A stretch of 64,000 nt of DNA from NCBI GenBank assembly GCA_024734495.1, contig JALMQS010000068.1, forward strand, positions 4,257,971 to 4,321,970. Direction: 5' to 3'. Position 1 is the stretch's first letter. Each line of letters begins with the position of its first letter. This DNA comes from Forficula auricularia (taxonomy: Eukaryota > Arthropoda > Insecta > Dermaptera > Forficulidae). Shown one piece after another: positions 44,518-56,200 of the stretch. Made by a program: the position numbers and the translations under genes. Below the pieces are notes generated by a model. The model searched no databases, was not told where the DNA came from, and saw only the letters and a list, made by a program, of their open reading frames with translations.

Positions 44518-46734
44518 TCTTAAAATTCCATTTTATTAATGCCATTAGATCTCTTTGTAACAATCACACATTATATTTAATTTATTGAAAATGAGAGTGT
44601 TCATTCATTAATTTATCATAAGAGTAATATAAATAATTTATTTTAAAATAAATTTAAATTTTGAAGAAAACATTAAAATGCAAAATAGTTTCTATGGAGA
44701 TCATGTTTGTTTATTTGGATTAAAAATATAAAAAAAATAAAAATTTTTTGAAAAAACAATTTTAAAAACGTTTATTAAACTACATGTTTACCCTTTATCA
44801 AAAGAAATTTCAAAATTCAAAAAAAAAAAGGAGAAAAAAGTTGCTTTCACTAATGTTTAGAAGGGTCGCTTTCTGAAGAAATTCTCTCGAAACTTTCTAG
44901 AGAAATTCTCCCGAATCGTCTGGTTTAGTAAACGTTTCTAAAATTGTTTTTTAAAAAGATTTGCATTTTTTATTATCTATACAATAAATAAATAATTTTT
45001 TCTTATGAAAATATATTTAAAATGAAATTTTAGCAAAGAAATCAGAATTGTTTTAGATTTTTACTTTCACATTTATATTCTATATAATATATTAATGTGA
45101 AGTATTGCGATCGCCTGCCGGGGTCCTAGCTCTTTGATTTTCAAAAATATCCTTATCAGAAGCCTGGAAAATAACCTTTCACTTAAAAAAATAATAAAAA
45201 AAAAAAAACCCAGAAAATTCTTTATTTAGACCCCCATGAAAATAGCATTCATCCTATGATTTTTATAAGTAGGTACATTAATTTTTATATATATATTTTT
45301 AGAAATAGAAATTAAAATTCAAGTTAAGTCTTCTTCACAGTTCCATGAAAATTCGCATTTATCAGTTGCGCATCCCATGAGATCAGTTTTCTAATTTAGA
45401 TAGCATGAAGACACTCTTTTTATTTTTTATGAGGCATGAAATACATCTGAATTACTGTATTTGAACTTTATTGGTCCAGCTAATTTTTAATATTTTCCTA
45501 TATGACCAAATATTGAATTTTCGAGGTACTTTCTTATGGATTACTTTTTTGAGAAGATGCGTTAATAGGGGGCAAGATTAGTTTTTTCCAAACTTTTTTC
45601 ATGAGAAGAAATGGTATTTGGTTCAAACGGTTTCCGATTCCATATAACTTCACTTTAATTTCTACCTGGAGGAATAGTCAATTAATTTTTTTATACTAAT
45701 AAAACATCTATTTACAATTTAGGCAAGTTAGGTAAGTAAGTATTTTTGAACTTGAACAAACAATAGAACCAAATATTCGATTATTTTGATTTTCTGCATT
45801 TTTCATCCATAAATTTTGAATTTATAAAAGCCCCAAAATTAATCAGTTCTTTGTGAAAAATCGCATTTTGTCATCAGAACGAGTTTCCCTTCTCAGGTGA
45901 TCGAGTTATAGGAATCCAGGCGGATAGAAAAAGATAATGGATGAACTCCGGTCCGCTCGTCGAGAGTATCAAATGATTAATACTTTATTAGTGTAAAAAG
46001 GTTAGAAGAAAACAGTTCGTTAGGAAAAAATAGTCCCCTCCAAAGAAAATTGTTACTACGTCACTGTCCACTGTGCGGGCTTCACAACACGTTTAACAAC
46101 TATCAAATTTCAGTTGCGGGTAGTTAGTACTTTTTTCTTGTTCATATATATAGTATGAATTTCTGACTTTGTTAATCAGATTATGATTTTAGTTGTAAAG
46201 TCTCAACTCTTATTGAAGTGACAGCCTACAATCTCTTTTTCAACTTTCAATTTGTATCATATGTCAAGAGATAATTTTTTTTTAATTTTTTGTCAATTCA
46301 TTTCGTTTTTTATACATTGATCTCTCAATATCGATTTACATAAAGTATCAAGAGTTCTTATGAATCATTCATGTTGACGACGAGAAGAATAAAGTCATCA
46401 GCATTTATATCTAATTTTAGTGATTAGCACACCGTTGAATTCTCTATATTCGACATTCTGATCCTTCGTCTAAATTCTTTCTTAATATTTCGAAAAATAA
46501 ATTAATAAAGAATGATACTCTCTAGGGTAAATTTCGATTCAATCAAATATAGATAACCCGTGCTTCCGAAAATTTAAAATTGAAAACCTAGATAATAATT
46601 AATAGAGGATATGGTGTTGGTGCAAGGTGAAACAAACTTTAATAAAGATAAAAGTAAATAAATATTTTATAAGATATTAATTAACTATGAGTTAGGTTTT
46701 CTAGGTCACTTGTTTCACATTAAAAATTAAATAA
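44518..46734. other. Upstream region of SQOR and unassigned sequence
   Basis: AT-rich. No gene recognised. The interval just above 44517 should hold the SQOR promoter, but I see no convincing core element. Confidence 0.4.
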
Positions 46735-46930
46735 ACTGCAAGGGATCGTTGCTAAACATTATCCAAATTCATTTGAAATATCAATATGTTTATTCCTTTA
46801 TTATTAATCAGATATCATTTGCGAGTTGCAGTTCATGTTGACTTTAATTCAAAAATAATCACCTATACTCATTTAATAGTCGAGGAATAATCATTCTACA
46901 TTGGATTTTTGACGTTACCGTTATTATTAG

Positions 46931-48096
46931 CTTGAGTTGTTTACCAAAAAAGAATTTAGTCTTTTTGATTTTAAGTCGATTCTTCCACGTTTTCAGTAGA
47001 GGTTGCCATTAATAGTCAAAACATCAAAAATGGAATGCAATAAGCTTATTCCTCTAGTAGTAGATAAGAATCGATCGTTATTTTTGATTTTAAGTCGATT
47101 CATCCATGTCTTCAGCAATGGTTACCAATAATAATCGAAACGTCAAAAATCTAATGTAGAATTGTTGTTCCTCAAGTATTAGATGAGAATCGATCACTAT
47201 TTTTGATTTTATGTCGATTCTTCTATATCTTCAGAAATGGTTACCAATAAAAACCGAAACGTCAAAAATCCAATATAGAATGGTTATTCGTCAAGGACTA
47301 GATGAGAATCAATTGCTATTTTTGATTTTAAGTCGATTCCTCTATGTCTTCAGCAAAGATAACGGATAAGAAAACAACGCTGTTGCTATGGTTACTTATT
47401 AAATTTCCTCCCAAATTTTTAGCATTTCACAGAGAGAAGCCTATCCACTCTTACTTAAGTTAGGTTAAATGAGCTATATAAAACGATCAAATGAAGGAAT
47501 TTTAAAGAATTTAAAAAAGTACTATCTTACTCTAGAGTAAAGTACTTTAAAATATAATTTTACTAAAAACTTTATTTAACCTTTTTGTGGTCCCCAAGAT
47601 ACTTAATTAGGATATTAAATTTCATCAAAATTGGTTAAGTCATTTTCAAGATATTTAGAAAAAACTAAAAAAGTACCGAAATAAAGTACTAATGTTTGTG
47701 GCCCGATATGTTCCAAAAACTAATCAGCGCTTCATTCTGTTAAACTTATGTTAGGTTTTCAATTTCATTTCAATCGGTGCAACGGTGTGGAAAAATCGTG
47801 AGCCAAAAAGACGATAACATCCATCCATCCATCCGCACGCACGAAATTACTAATACTTTCCCCATGCTTCGCATTGGATAAAGTAAAAATCGCACTTTTT
47901 GGCCTCTCGACGAGACCCCATGCAATTTTTGGCAAAACCGTCATGTGCTAAAATTCAACCTAATTGAATACTACAATTTGTGATTTTAATTGAGTTCATG
48001 GGTTCCGTAGTCTTTACCTGAGGACCCTTTGAAGTCGCGCTTGCCGCGAGACCGATTACAATACTTTCCCCATGCTTCGCATTGGATAAAGTAAAA
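46931..48096 (+). mobile_element. Element Q, copy 2 (most complete 3' end)
   Basis: Starts ttgagttgtttacc, carries four ~118-bp minisatellite units (landmarks ~46997, 47109, 47229, 47348), the conserved block with taaagtactttaaaatat, a (CATC)n run at ~47819, and a 3' part with hairpin tcgcgcttgccgcga. It ends gattacaatactttccccat..attggataaagtaaaa (48096). An extra copy of the terminal hairpin lies inside at ~47852-47888. Repeat-like sequence extends left to ~46735. Confidence 0.75.
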
Positions 48097-48746
48097 AATA
48101 AAAGAGGTAAATTTTTTCAATATATACTTGTATATTTCGGGCTATCAACCAATCATGAGGAATTACAGAAATTAACAAAACCTAAGAGCTTAGCTTGTAA
48201 TTATAGGCTAGTGAGTTTGACAAGTCTGGTGGGCAAAATTTTAGAGAGGTTGATGGACTCTCGTATCCGCTCGTATTTGGAAGGGCAAGGATGGTTCTAT
48301 CATATGCAACATGGTTTTAGAAAAAATTATTCCTGTAATTCTCAATTAGTTTCTTTTATTCAGGATTTACAGGAAGCTTTGGATAAAAGTCAGTGTGTAG
48401 ATGTAGTATTTTTGGACTTTGCCAAGGATTTCGATAAATGATTAATGAATTAGGATGGTCTAGCTTATTGGAGAGAAGAGAATGTGCTAAATTGAAAGTG
48501 ATTTTCAAAGCGTATAAGGGTTTTAGGAGTTGGGAGGAAATAACGAATAGATTTCAGGAACCAAGTTATTTAGGTAGAGCTGATCATAGAAAAAAGATTC
48601 GTAAGCCAAGATTCTTGAAAAATATCGGTTTACATTCATTTGTAGGATCTGGCATTGATTTGTGGAACAGTCTGTCTGTTATTACTTGGGATTATAGTCC
48701 TCCGCCCCCTATGATTAATTCAATTATAAATTTTGTCAAGACCTAA
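48097..48746 (+). pseudogene. CR1/Rex-like LINE, reverse transcriptase fused to C terminus by deletion
   Basis: The first frame (to 48441) includes 'NYRLVSLTSLVGKILERLMD', 'QHGFRKNYSCNSQLVSFIQD' and 'VDVVFLDFAKDFDK', i.e. the first reverse-transcriptase motifs up to the first catalytic aspartate. It stops directly, and the next frame (48438-48746) gives 'LGWSSLLERRECAKL' and 'SGIDLWNSLS', the C-terminal tail of the same protein type. The catalytic middle, including the FADD block, is deleted. Element Q abuts the 5' side. Not functional. Confidence 0.8.
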
Positions 48747-49132
48747 TGTCCTAGAGTTGTGCAAAATTTTATTTAGTTCTCACAAGCAGAGATTACCTGA
48801 GGTAGAAAGAGGTCATATCATCCTTGTTAAGGTTTTGACCAGGTTTCCTTAACAACTTATGACAAATGTCGGGATGGCTAATGCGTCGTTTGCTCCTGGT
48901 ATCGGGTTTTTGCGCGGAATTATTTAAATTACGTTTTGTCTTTTGATGGAAATCTATCATCATGTTATTTGTTAATGAGCATACATTTCTATTTTTTTCT
49001 TTTTCTTGTTTGTTAATTGTTAATTTCTTTTAATTGATTTGTATTTATGTTTATTAATTTCTGTAGTTAATTTGTGGCCCGCGGTGCGATTTGGGTTGGC
49101 CAGGCCTGCTCTACACACTAGCTGCCTGTGAG
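48747..49132 (+). other. Probable LINE 3' UTR and spacer
   Basis: Follows the LINE stop codon. Non-coding, ends at the foldback element at 49133. The GC-richer piece at ~49075-49130 is unassigned. Confidence 0.4.
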
Positions 49133-49797
49133 GTAGGGTGGGTCGAAAAAACTGAATTTTTTTTTTCGAAAACACTTTTAGTGCGGAAAAGTTGCCTATC
49201 GTAATAAGAAGAAAAACGGCATAAAAAATTAAAATCGGTTAACATTTTACGCGAACTTAAAACTTATGAAAAATTGCAAAAATCACGATATTTTTGAAAT
49301 TTTTTTCTATTATTTAAAATTTTTAAAACTCTACTTATGCACTGTCTAAATGGGCTTTGTTCCCGGTGACATTATATAAATAAAAATAAAATTTTTTTTA
49401 AATAAACACACTAGTTTTTTATGCTTGTTTTATGGTTTAAATAACCTAAATAAATAAAATTCTGATCAATAATTGTACTTTTTTACGTTCGCGAAATATA
49501 TAGAATTTTTCTAAGATTTTGCGTGAACATATAAAAGTATATTATTGATCAGAATTTAATTTATTTAGATTATTATACCATAAAACAAGCATAAAAATTA
49601 GTGTGTTTATTATTTAAAAAAATTACAAAAATATCGTGATTTTTGCAATTTTTCATAAGTTTAAAGTTCGATGCGGGAGCGGAAGATGTTAACCGATTTT
49701 AATTTTTTTTATGCCGTTTTTCTTCTTATTACAATAGGCAACTTTTCAGCACTAAATTGTTTTCCAAATTTTTCTTAGTTTTTTCGACCCACCCTAC
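49133..49797. mobile_element. 665-bp foldback element with 6-bp target duplication
   Basis: Inverted termini GTAGGGTGGGTCGAAAAAAC and its complement. Long inverted arms also share the word aacaagcataaaaa with its complement. TGTGAG directly abuts both ends (49127-49132 and 49798-49803). No coding capacity. Insertion just downstream of the LINE fragment. Confidence 0.8.
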
Positions 49798-50060
49798 TGT
49801 GAGGGTTTCTCCCTCCTCCATCTATAAAATATGTGAGAGCGTACCGAGTCTTAAAAAAGTTTAATCGTATGTTTCCTATATTTGATTCAATCGTGATTTT
49901 TGTCAAATATTAAGTGAATATAATATCTGAACTGAAACTAACTAACTTGAAATAATGAAGTTAAATAAATTTAGAATTTTCTCATTAATATATTAAAGAA
50001 TAATTAACATACATATACAATATAGGAATTATTAGGCTCTCTTTCCAGGACTTAGGGATT

Positions 50061-50369
50061 TCACATTGCAAGTGTCAAGATGTTCTGAAACATTTGAGTG
50101 ATCTTTAGGACAAGCTCGCCGCCACCATACTTAAACATCTCATTGGATATGTTGTCAGGGCCCGGGGACTTTCTATTTTTCAGGGTTTTTACTTCTTTTT
50201 CTATTTCTTCCGTGGAAAAGAAGATGTCGTCAATATTATAAGTTAAAGGTTCGACATTAGGGCATATAGTGCTCGTGTAAAGGTTACCAAAGAAATCTTC
50301 CCATTCTTCTATTGTAATTTTGTTGTTACCAACAAATTCATTTATCTCTATTTTATTTTTATTTATCAT
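50061..50369 (-). pseudogene. LINE reverse transcriptase fragment (N-terminal block)
   Basis: The minus frame encodes 'TIEEWEDFFGNLY', 'FSTEEIEKEVKTLKNRKSPG' and 'PDNISNEMFKYGG'. This is the conserved entry block of non-LTR reverse transcriptases (KxxKSPGPDxIxxE). It is the segment missing from the LINE at 9.4-13.5 kb and may come from a relative of it. No other domain adjoins. Confidence 0.75.
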
Positions 50370-50519
50370 CTTCCATACATATAAAAAATTCTAAATTTAT
50401 TTTAAAAAGTTTTCAATTTTTCCTCCATTTTTTTACTTCTATTTATGTATTCTTCACAAATCTTTAATAAAACTCGAAAAAAATATTTTTAACGTTGGAT
50501 TAATATAAGCGCATAAAAA

Positions 50520-50866
50520 CCAACTTTCGATGTTCTATTATTTTCCTAGCGAGAAGAATTGAGGTCTCCTGTTTCGCACCTGACCTACCGTCCTAAGGAA
50601 AACAAGGTAAAAGCATGACTCAAGGAAGGAGGGAGGCCTTTGAAGAGGCGGCGGCGGCCACGCCGTGAAAGCCTCAACTGCGACTCCATTTGAAGTTTCG
50701 CAGTTTTCTCGATCCCACCTCGAGAATTGGCTGTCCAACGGGTCAGTGCTAAAACAACGATTTGCCCATTGCAATAGTGATCCTCTTTAAATGTGCCTTG
50801 TGTTGGAATGGTTACAGTGTACTTGTTTTTATGGGTTGACAGCGTAATTGGAATTGACCATCAACA
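50520..50866 (+). promoter_or_regulatory. GC-richer leader / possible 5' UTR
   Basis: Locally GC-rich (ggcggcggcggccacg near 50648) directly upstream of a candidate first exon. I see no clear TATA or initiator. The minus frame 50538-50774 has no recognisable domain. Confidence 0.25.
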
Positions 50867-50921
50867 ATGTCAAACATCAGCGCGCATTTGCTCATCGGTC
50901 TATTAATACTCAATATAACAG
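50867..50921 (+). CDS. Candidate first coding exon with signal peptide
   Basis: ATG in good insect context (caacaATGtc) opens MSNISAHLLIGLLILNIT, a signal-peptide-like sequence of 18 residues, then a consensus donor ACAG|GTACGT in phase 1. The exon is too short for ordinary ORF finding. The upstream ~300 bases are unusually GC-rich for this window, consistent with a leader exon. The next exon would lie to the right; nothing up to 64000 is recognisable as its continuation. The codon count and phase equal those of the candidate exon at 6181-6235. The product is unknown; a secreted or single-pass membrane protein is the inference. Confidence 0.4.
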
Positions 50922-51174
50922 GTACGTTTTAGAAAATCTTCATAAATATTGTATAACCTCTATTAGATATTTTTATTAGGAGGTTCAGAGTTCAGGTTGT
51001 GATTGAATGATGTGTAGAAAGTGACATTCAAGAAAATATAACAAAATAGTGGGGGTTTTTCAACCTAAAAAACTATTTTGTTAAGGGAGAAAGGTGTGGA
51101 CTCTTGGTAAAACATTTTAAATAAAGTAAGGAAAATTTTGAAAAATTTTAGAAACTTTTAAAATTTAAAATGCT

Positions 51175-51455
51175 ATTGAAGGAGACAATAAAGAGTGTGT
51201 CTTCTGCTGGAATTATAAATTTTATTTATTTATAACGAGACTAGTTTCGAGGGCTTTTTTTGCTCTCTTCATCAATCTATTACAATTGATTCATAAATTA
51301 ATTCCTGTGAATCAATTGTAATAGACTGATGAAGAGGGCAAAGCCCTCGAAACTGTGGTCTCGTTATAAATAAATAAAATTTATAATTCCAGCGGAAGAC
51401 ACACTCTTTTATTGTCTCCTTCAATATATAAAAATTCTGCTACTCTCGGCACAAA
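51175..51455. mobile_element. Palindromic MITE (family S), long copy
   Basis: Near-perfect inverted arms (attgaaggagacaataaaga.., cttctgctggaattataa.., tttcgagggc) around a centre with tacaattgattca / tgaatcaattgta. It shows the structure without the SINE present at 43 kb. Confidence 0.8.
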
Positions 51456-51479
51456 AACTTAATTAATTTAAAATACTAG

Positions 51480-53215
51480 GTAGATTTCACAAAAATAAAT
51501 GATAGGATGCTTATAAGCATAAAAATTGGGTGAATTGAGAGGTAGGTTTTTTGTGAAACCTACCTCGTAATTCACCCAATTTTTATTATTATATAAAAAT
51601 GTTTTACCTAAAACCAACACCTATCTCTTAAAAGTTATAGAAGGATGCTTGTTTAGCACGACTTTATATAGTTTTTAAGGAATTTGGCGTTGGTACTTGG
51701 TGAAACATTTTTTAAAATTATTGGATAAAAAATACTTGGTAGGTTTCACATTAAGATATATAAAAATAAAACAAATTTATTTTTGAAGAATCTTTAATCT
51801 CGATATATATATATACTTTTATTAATAAATGAATTTATTTCTTTTGGAAAAATGGAAGTACATAGTCCATTTTATATTCTTAGCAATAAAAGTAAATTTA
51901 ATTAAGACCAGACGCAGTGCTGAGATTCAAAATTTTTTTGGAATGTGGGGAGGTGAAGACAATTTTTTTCGGCTAAAGCTATATGAATGATGTGGTATGT
52001 GTGCACAGGGCAATATTTAAAGGTCCATAAGCATGGAAGGTACGAGGCATACACATGAGCGATAAATTTTCATACTCCTGTGTTTTCGAACATCGCTATT
52101 AATCTATAAGCTATTATTTATCTTTTGTTTATAGTTTGGAATTTCATTGTGAATAAAATACTATCTTGACTTTTTCTTAAAAACAAAAAAATATTAAAAA
52201 ATGAAAAATTTATAACCATTCATATTTTTTTCACAAATCATAAATTAATTTGCAAATTACTTTATAGAATATTTCAAAGAAGATTATTATAAATAAATAA
52301 TTATAATTATTATTAGTTTAATTAAAAAATTTCTTTTGAATACGGACCAATATAGAGAATGAAATACAAAATTATTAGCTATAAATCTAGAGTACTTATA
52401 GTACCTACATTAAATTCTACAGATTTTTATTTTATTTATACTCCTACATTAAATTTTATAAGCTGCAGTTAATTAACTTTTTATTCTATAGACTAAGAGA
52501 GTAATTTGAAAATTAATTAAACATTCTTTCAATTTGACTATACGAAGAGTAAATTGTTGAACGATAAGAATTCAATTTTCTAATCCGGAAATAGAAAGAT
52601 TACCGATTTTTTTATTAAATACATTGATAACTAATCATTAGGATTCGAAATTAGGATATTCATTAAAAAGAATATCTAATTAGTAAATAAATAATCACAA
52701 AACTGTGGTGAATTTTGCATTAAGGAAAGTTGACTTCTTATTCGGGTTCGGACAATTTTTCACCCCCCAGCAGTTGAAACCCTCTGCAAGGCCCACACTG
52801 CGTCCCTATCTCAGTTGGCATAGAAATAAATCAATATATGCCTAATTATGGTAAATAAAATACAATTTATTTTTCAAGGCAATTTATTGTAAAGATTATT
52901 CACTCATATTATATTATGTAAAATATGTATAAACTATAATGAATATTTATTCACACACTCTCTCGGGAAATGAGACATAAATTGAAATAGTAATAGAAAT
53001 GAATTAAAAAAGCTATCATTTAGTTATTCAATTGACAAACAAAACAAATATGTTATATAGAGTAGTGTCATTGCAAATTTAGCACTGCCGGAACGATGAA
53101 ATTCCGGGAGGCCTGGGATCCGGGCGTGTCCTCCGCGGAAAATTTTTGGAAATACCATATATGTTCCCAAAACCAGTTCCGGAATGGCATCATGACACCA
53201 CTGTTTATATTCAGT
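51480..53215. other. Non-coding stretch with small inverted repeats
   Basis: Contains aggtaggttttttgtgaaacctacct (an inverted pair, ~51541) with caccc/gggtg flanks, family R pieces to ~51760, and otherwise AT-rich sequence. A moderately GC-rich patch at 53085-53135 is unassigned. Confidence 0.4.
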
Positions 53216-54090
53216 TCCTGGAGCACCGAGCGATGTTCGGTAACTTTTTGCCTCTAAATAGTTTAAGTTTCAAATTTCAAGGATCTCCGACTTACCAAAG
53301 ACGATATATGAATGATTAAAATATTTATTTTACGACACTCCTAATTTACCCACCCTTTCTTTATTTCAATCGGATTAAATTCTATACACGACTAGTAACT
53401 CATGACACTTGATAAGTACACCAATTTTTAAAAAAATCATTAGTGCCGTTTTTGAGAAAATAAAAAAAAAACGAAAAATCTTTCATGCAAATGTCAACTT
53501 ACGGTATTCCGATTTCAATCAAAATCTTGCTGTACCCCTTCTAGCCTACAAGTTTCGAATTTCATAGCTCTGAGATTTATGGTTGCGAAATGCAGGGGGT
53601 ACATTCTTGCCTACGTAAACATCAACTTACCGTACTTCTATTTTAGACAAAATCTTGTGGTACTTCTTGTAACCTCTAGATAGCTTAAGGTACGTTTTGC
53701 TCGGTGCGACTATCACGATGATCGTTCAACAATAATCGTGCAAAGAGGAAAATGTACCTTACCGACAGTCGCTCGAAGGAAAACAGCTCCATAAGAAACA
53801 CACAGAAATAGTACTCAACGATTATCGTTGCATGATTATTGTTGAACGATCATCGTCATAATCGCACCGAGCAAAACGTACCTTTAAGTTAAAAATGTCA
53901 AGACTCTGAGTCTTTCCGAAGACGAGATATGAACGATTAAAATATTTATTTTGCAACATGACTAATTTACACCCTCTTTCTTTATTTCAATCTGTATAAA
54001 TTTATACACGACTAATAACTCATGAGACTTGATAAGTACACCAATTTTTAGCGAAATCGTTAGATCCGTTTTCGAGAAACCGATTCTATA
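53216..54090 (+). repeat. Two ~180-bp direct repeats flanking a palindromic MITE
   Basis: The blocks 53270-53460 and 53890-54085 share gattaaaatatttatttt, the cctttctttatttcaat block and cttgataagtacaccaattt. Between them are a degenerate third copy and the MITE at 53689. Confidence 0.7.
53689..53882. mobile_element. 194-bp palindromic MITE
   Basis: Arms of ~55 bp, ggtacgttttgctcggtgcg and its complement, are nearly perfect. TTAA lies beside the left end, and one base away from the right end. The core contains no coding sequence. The arms are rich in cgatgatcgttcaacaataa. Confidence 0.8.
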
Positions 54091-54097
54091 TATCTAT

Positions 54098-55520
54098 ACT
54101 AATATATAAAAGAATTGCTCGTTTAATAGAATAAGATTAGAAATTTTTCTTTGAAGATATACTGATATATTACTATAATACCTCAGGATTGGATGAAGGC
54201 ATTTTTCTTCTGATTTCGAATCATACATGGAGCGAAAGGCTATGTTCCGAAACAGTGACTTTTCAGAGAGAAACCTTGTTTAAACCATTTAATTTAATCA
54301 TTAACACACACACATACACTTTTAATTCAAAGTAATTATTTCAATATGAAATTGGAAGGAAAAGCAAAAAAGTTTTCAAGACTCGAGACGATCTCCGTTA
54401 TAGTCAACCCCTCTAGTAATAAATGTAAATATAATTAACTGTTAAAAATTAATTGTGACGCTCGGTAGTCAGGCGAATATTATTTCGTTACTCTTTTTAT
54501 ATATATAATGTATCGTTTTTCTCCATGTGCGGTTCTTTCAAGTTAATTTATTTCTTTTAGATGAGTGCTCGCATGCATTATATAGATGAGAAAATAATTT
54601 AATTTTCCATCATTCCTTAATGTTATAAAAAATCAAAATTAGTAATTTTTGATATAGATGGGAAAATAATTTAATTTTCCATCATTCGTTAATGTTATAA
54701 TTATTTCAATATGAAATTGGCAGCAAAAGCGAAAACGTTTTCAAGACTCGTCGCGCCCTCCGCTATAGCCCTCTAGTGATAAATTTAAATATAATAAACT
54801 GTTAAAAATTGATTATGACGCTTCGCTAGGCAGGTGAATAATATTTTGTTACTCTTTTTATATATAAAATGTATCGTTTTCCTCTAATTAAAGGGTCTTT
54901 CAAGTTAATTTTTTTTCATGAGATGAGTGCTCGCATGCATCATGTAGATGAGAAAATAATTTAATTTTTCATCATTTCTTAATGTTATAAAATATCAAAA
55001 TTAATAATTTTTGATATAGATGGGAAAATAATTTAATTTTCCATCATTCGTTAATGTTATAAAATATCAAAATTAGTAATTTTTGATATAGATGGGAAAA
55101 TAATTCAATTTTTTCATAATTCCTTAATGTTATAAAATATCAAAATTAGTAATTTTTGATATAGATGGGAAAATAATTCAATTTTCCATCATTCGTTAAT
55201 GTTATAATTATTTCAATATGAAATTGGCACCAAAAGCGAAAACATTTTTCAAGACTCGGCGCGCCCTCCGCAATAGCCCTCTAGTGATAAATTTAAATAC
55301 AATAAACTGTTAAAAATTAATTATGACGCTTCGGTAGGCAGGTGAATATTATTTTGTTACTCTTTTTATATATAAAATGTATCGTTTTCCTCAAAGTGCG
55401 GGTCTTTCAAGTTAATTTTTTTTTCATGAGATGAGTGCTCGCATGCATCATGTAGATGAGAAAATAATTTAATTTTTCATCATTTCTTAATGTTATAAAA
55501 TATCAAAATTAGTAATTTCA
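54098..55520 (+). repeat. Helitron-like 5' end followed by compound minisatellite
   Basis: Begins TCTATACTAATATATAAAA, the form of a Helitron 5' terminus. From ~54335 a long unit (ttatttcaatatgaaattgg) starts three times (~54335, 54703, 55209). Within it a ~75-bp unit (gatgggaaaataattt..ttccatcattcgttaatg) repeats several times. A 3' CTAG terminus for this copy was not found. Confidence 0.55.
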
Positions 55521-56060
55521 CCAGGTAGAGGAGGTATTATAACTCATTAAGGCTGCAAGTAAACATTCGATCATTATCATAAAGGTATGTACGGGAAGCA
55601 AACGATAATTTCTTTAAATGGAATTTAATTTTTGTATATTTCACAAGAAAATAAACAATGAATAATTTTCTAATTTTTTCATGAAAACTTCCTCAATTCT
55701 TGATTCATCAAACGATTAGATATTTTCCAGTAACTCTTTCTTTCACGATAATATCTTACATTTTTATTTTTAATTAAAAAAAATAAATAAATAAAATAAA
55801 ATAACCAATATTCATTCAAGTGGGATTGACATGCTTCGGAGGATTGTATGTGTGTTCGAGTTGAATGACGAAAGCCTAAGCTCTGTCTCACCATGAGTTT
55901 AATATTAATATTTTAGATCTCTCTTATTTTTTCTAATATCTGCTTTAACACTAATTGCTTTCGCTGCAGTATTTTAATTATTGTAAAATTGTGAATACAT
56001 TCGAAACAAACGGTACGTTTGGCGAGTACGCTCGCTTATATAGTTTGTTTAGCACCGACT
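55521..56060. other. Unassigned AT-rich stretch
   Basis: The only notable open frame (55679-55894, minus) has no recognisable domain and includes a low-complexity Phe/Leu run. Confidence 0.35.
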
Positions 56061-56067
56061 TCAAAAA

Positions 56068-56200
56068 GTGATCTGATGTAAATATTTCGTCGTTTAGTTG
56101 TAACTAAATTATAACTTTATTTTATACTTTTTAGTGCATTTTATTTGATTCTTGAGTTATTATTATTTTATTTGTTGCATTTAATTTTTTTGAAGTCGGT
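56068..56200. mobile_element. Small TIR element
   Basis: accgacttcaaaaa on the left and ttttttgaagtcggt on the right form inverted termini of a ~130-bp AT-rich core. The same word closes the retroposon end at ~57350. Confidence 0.5.
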
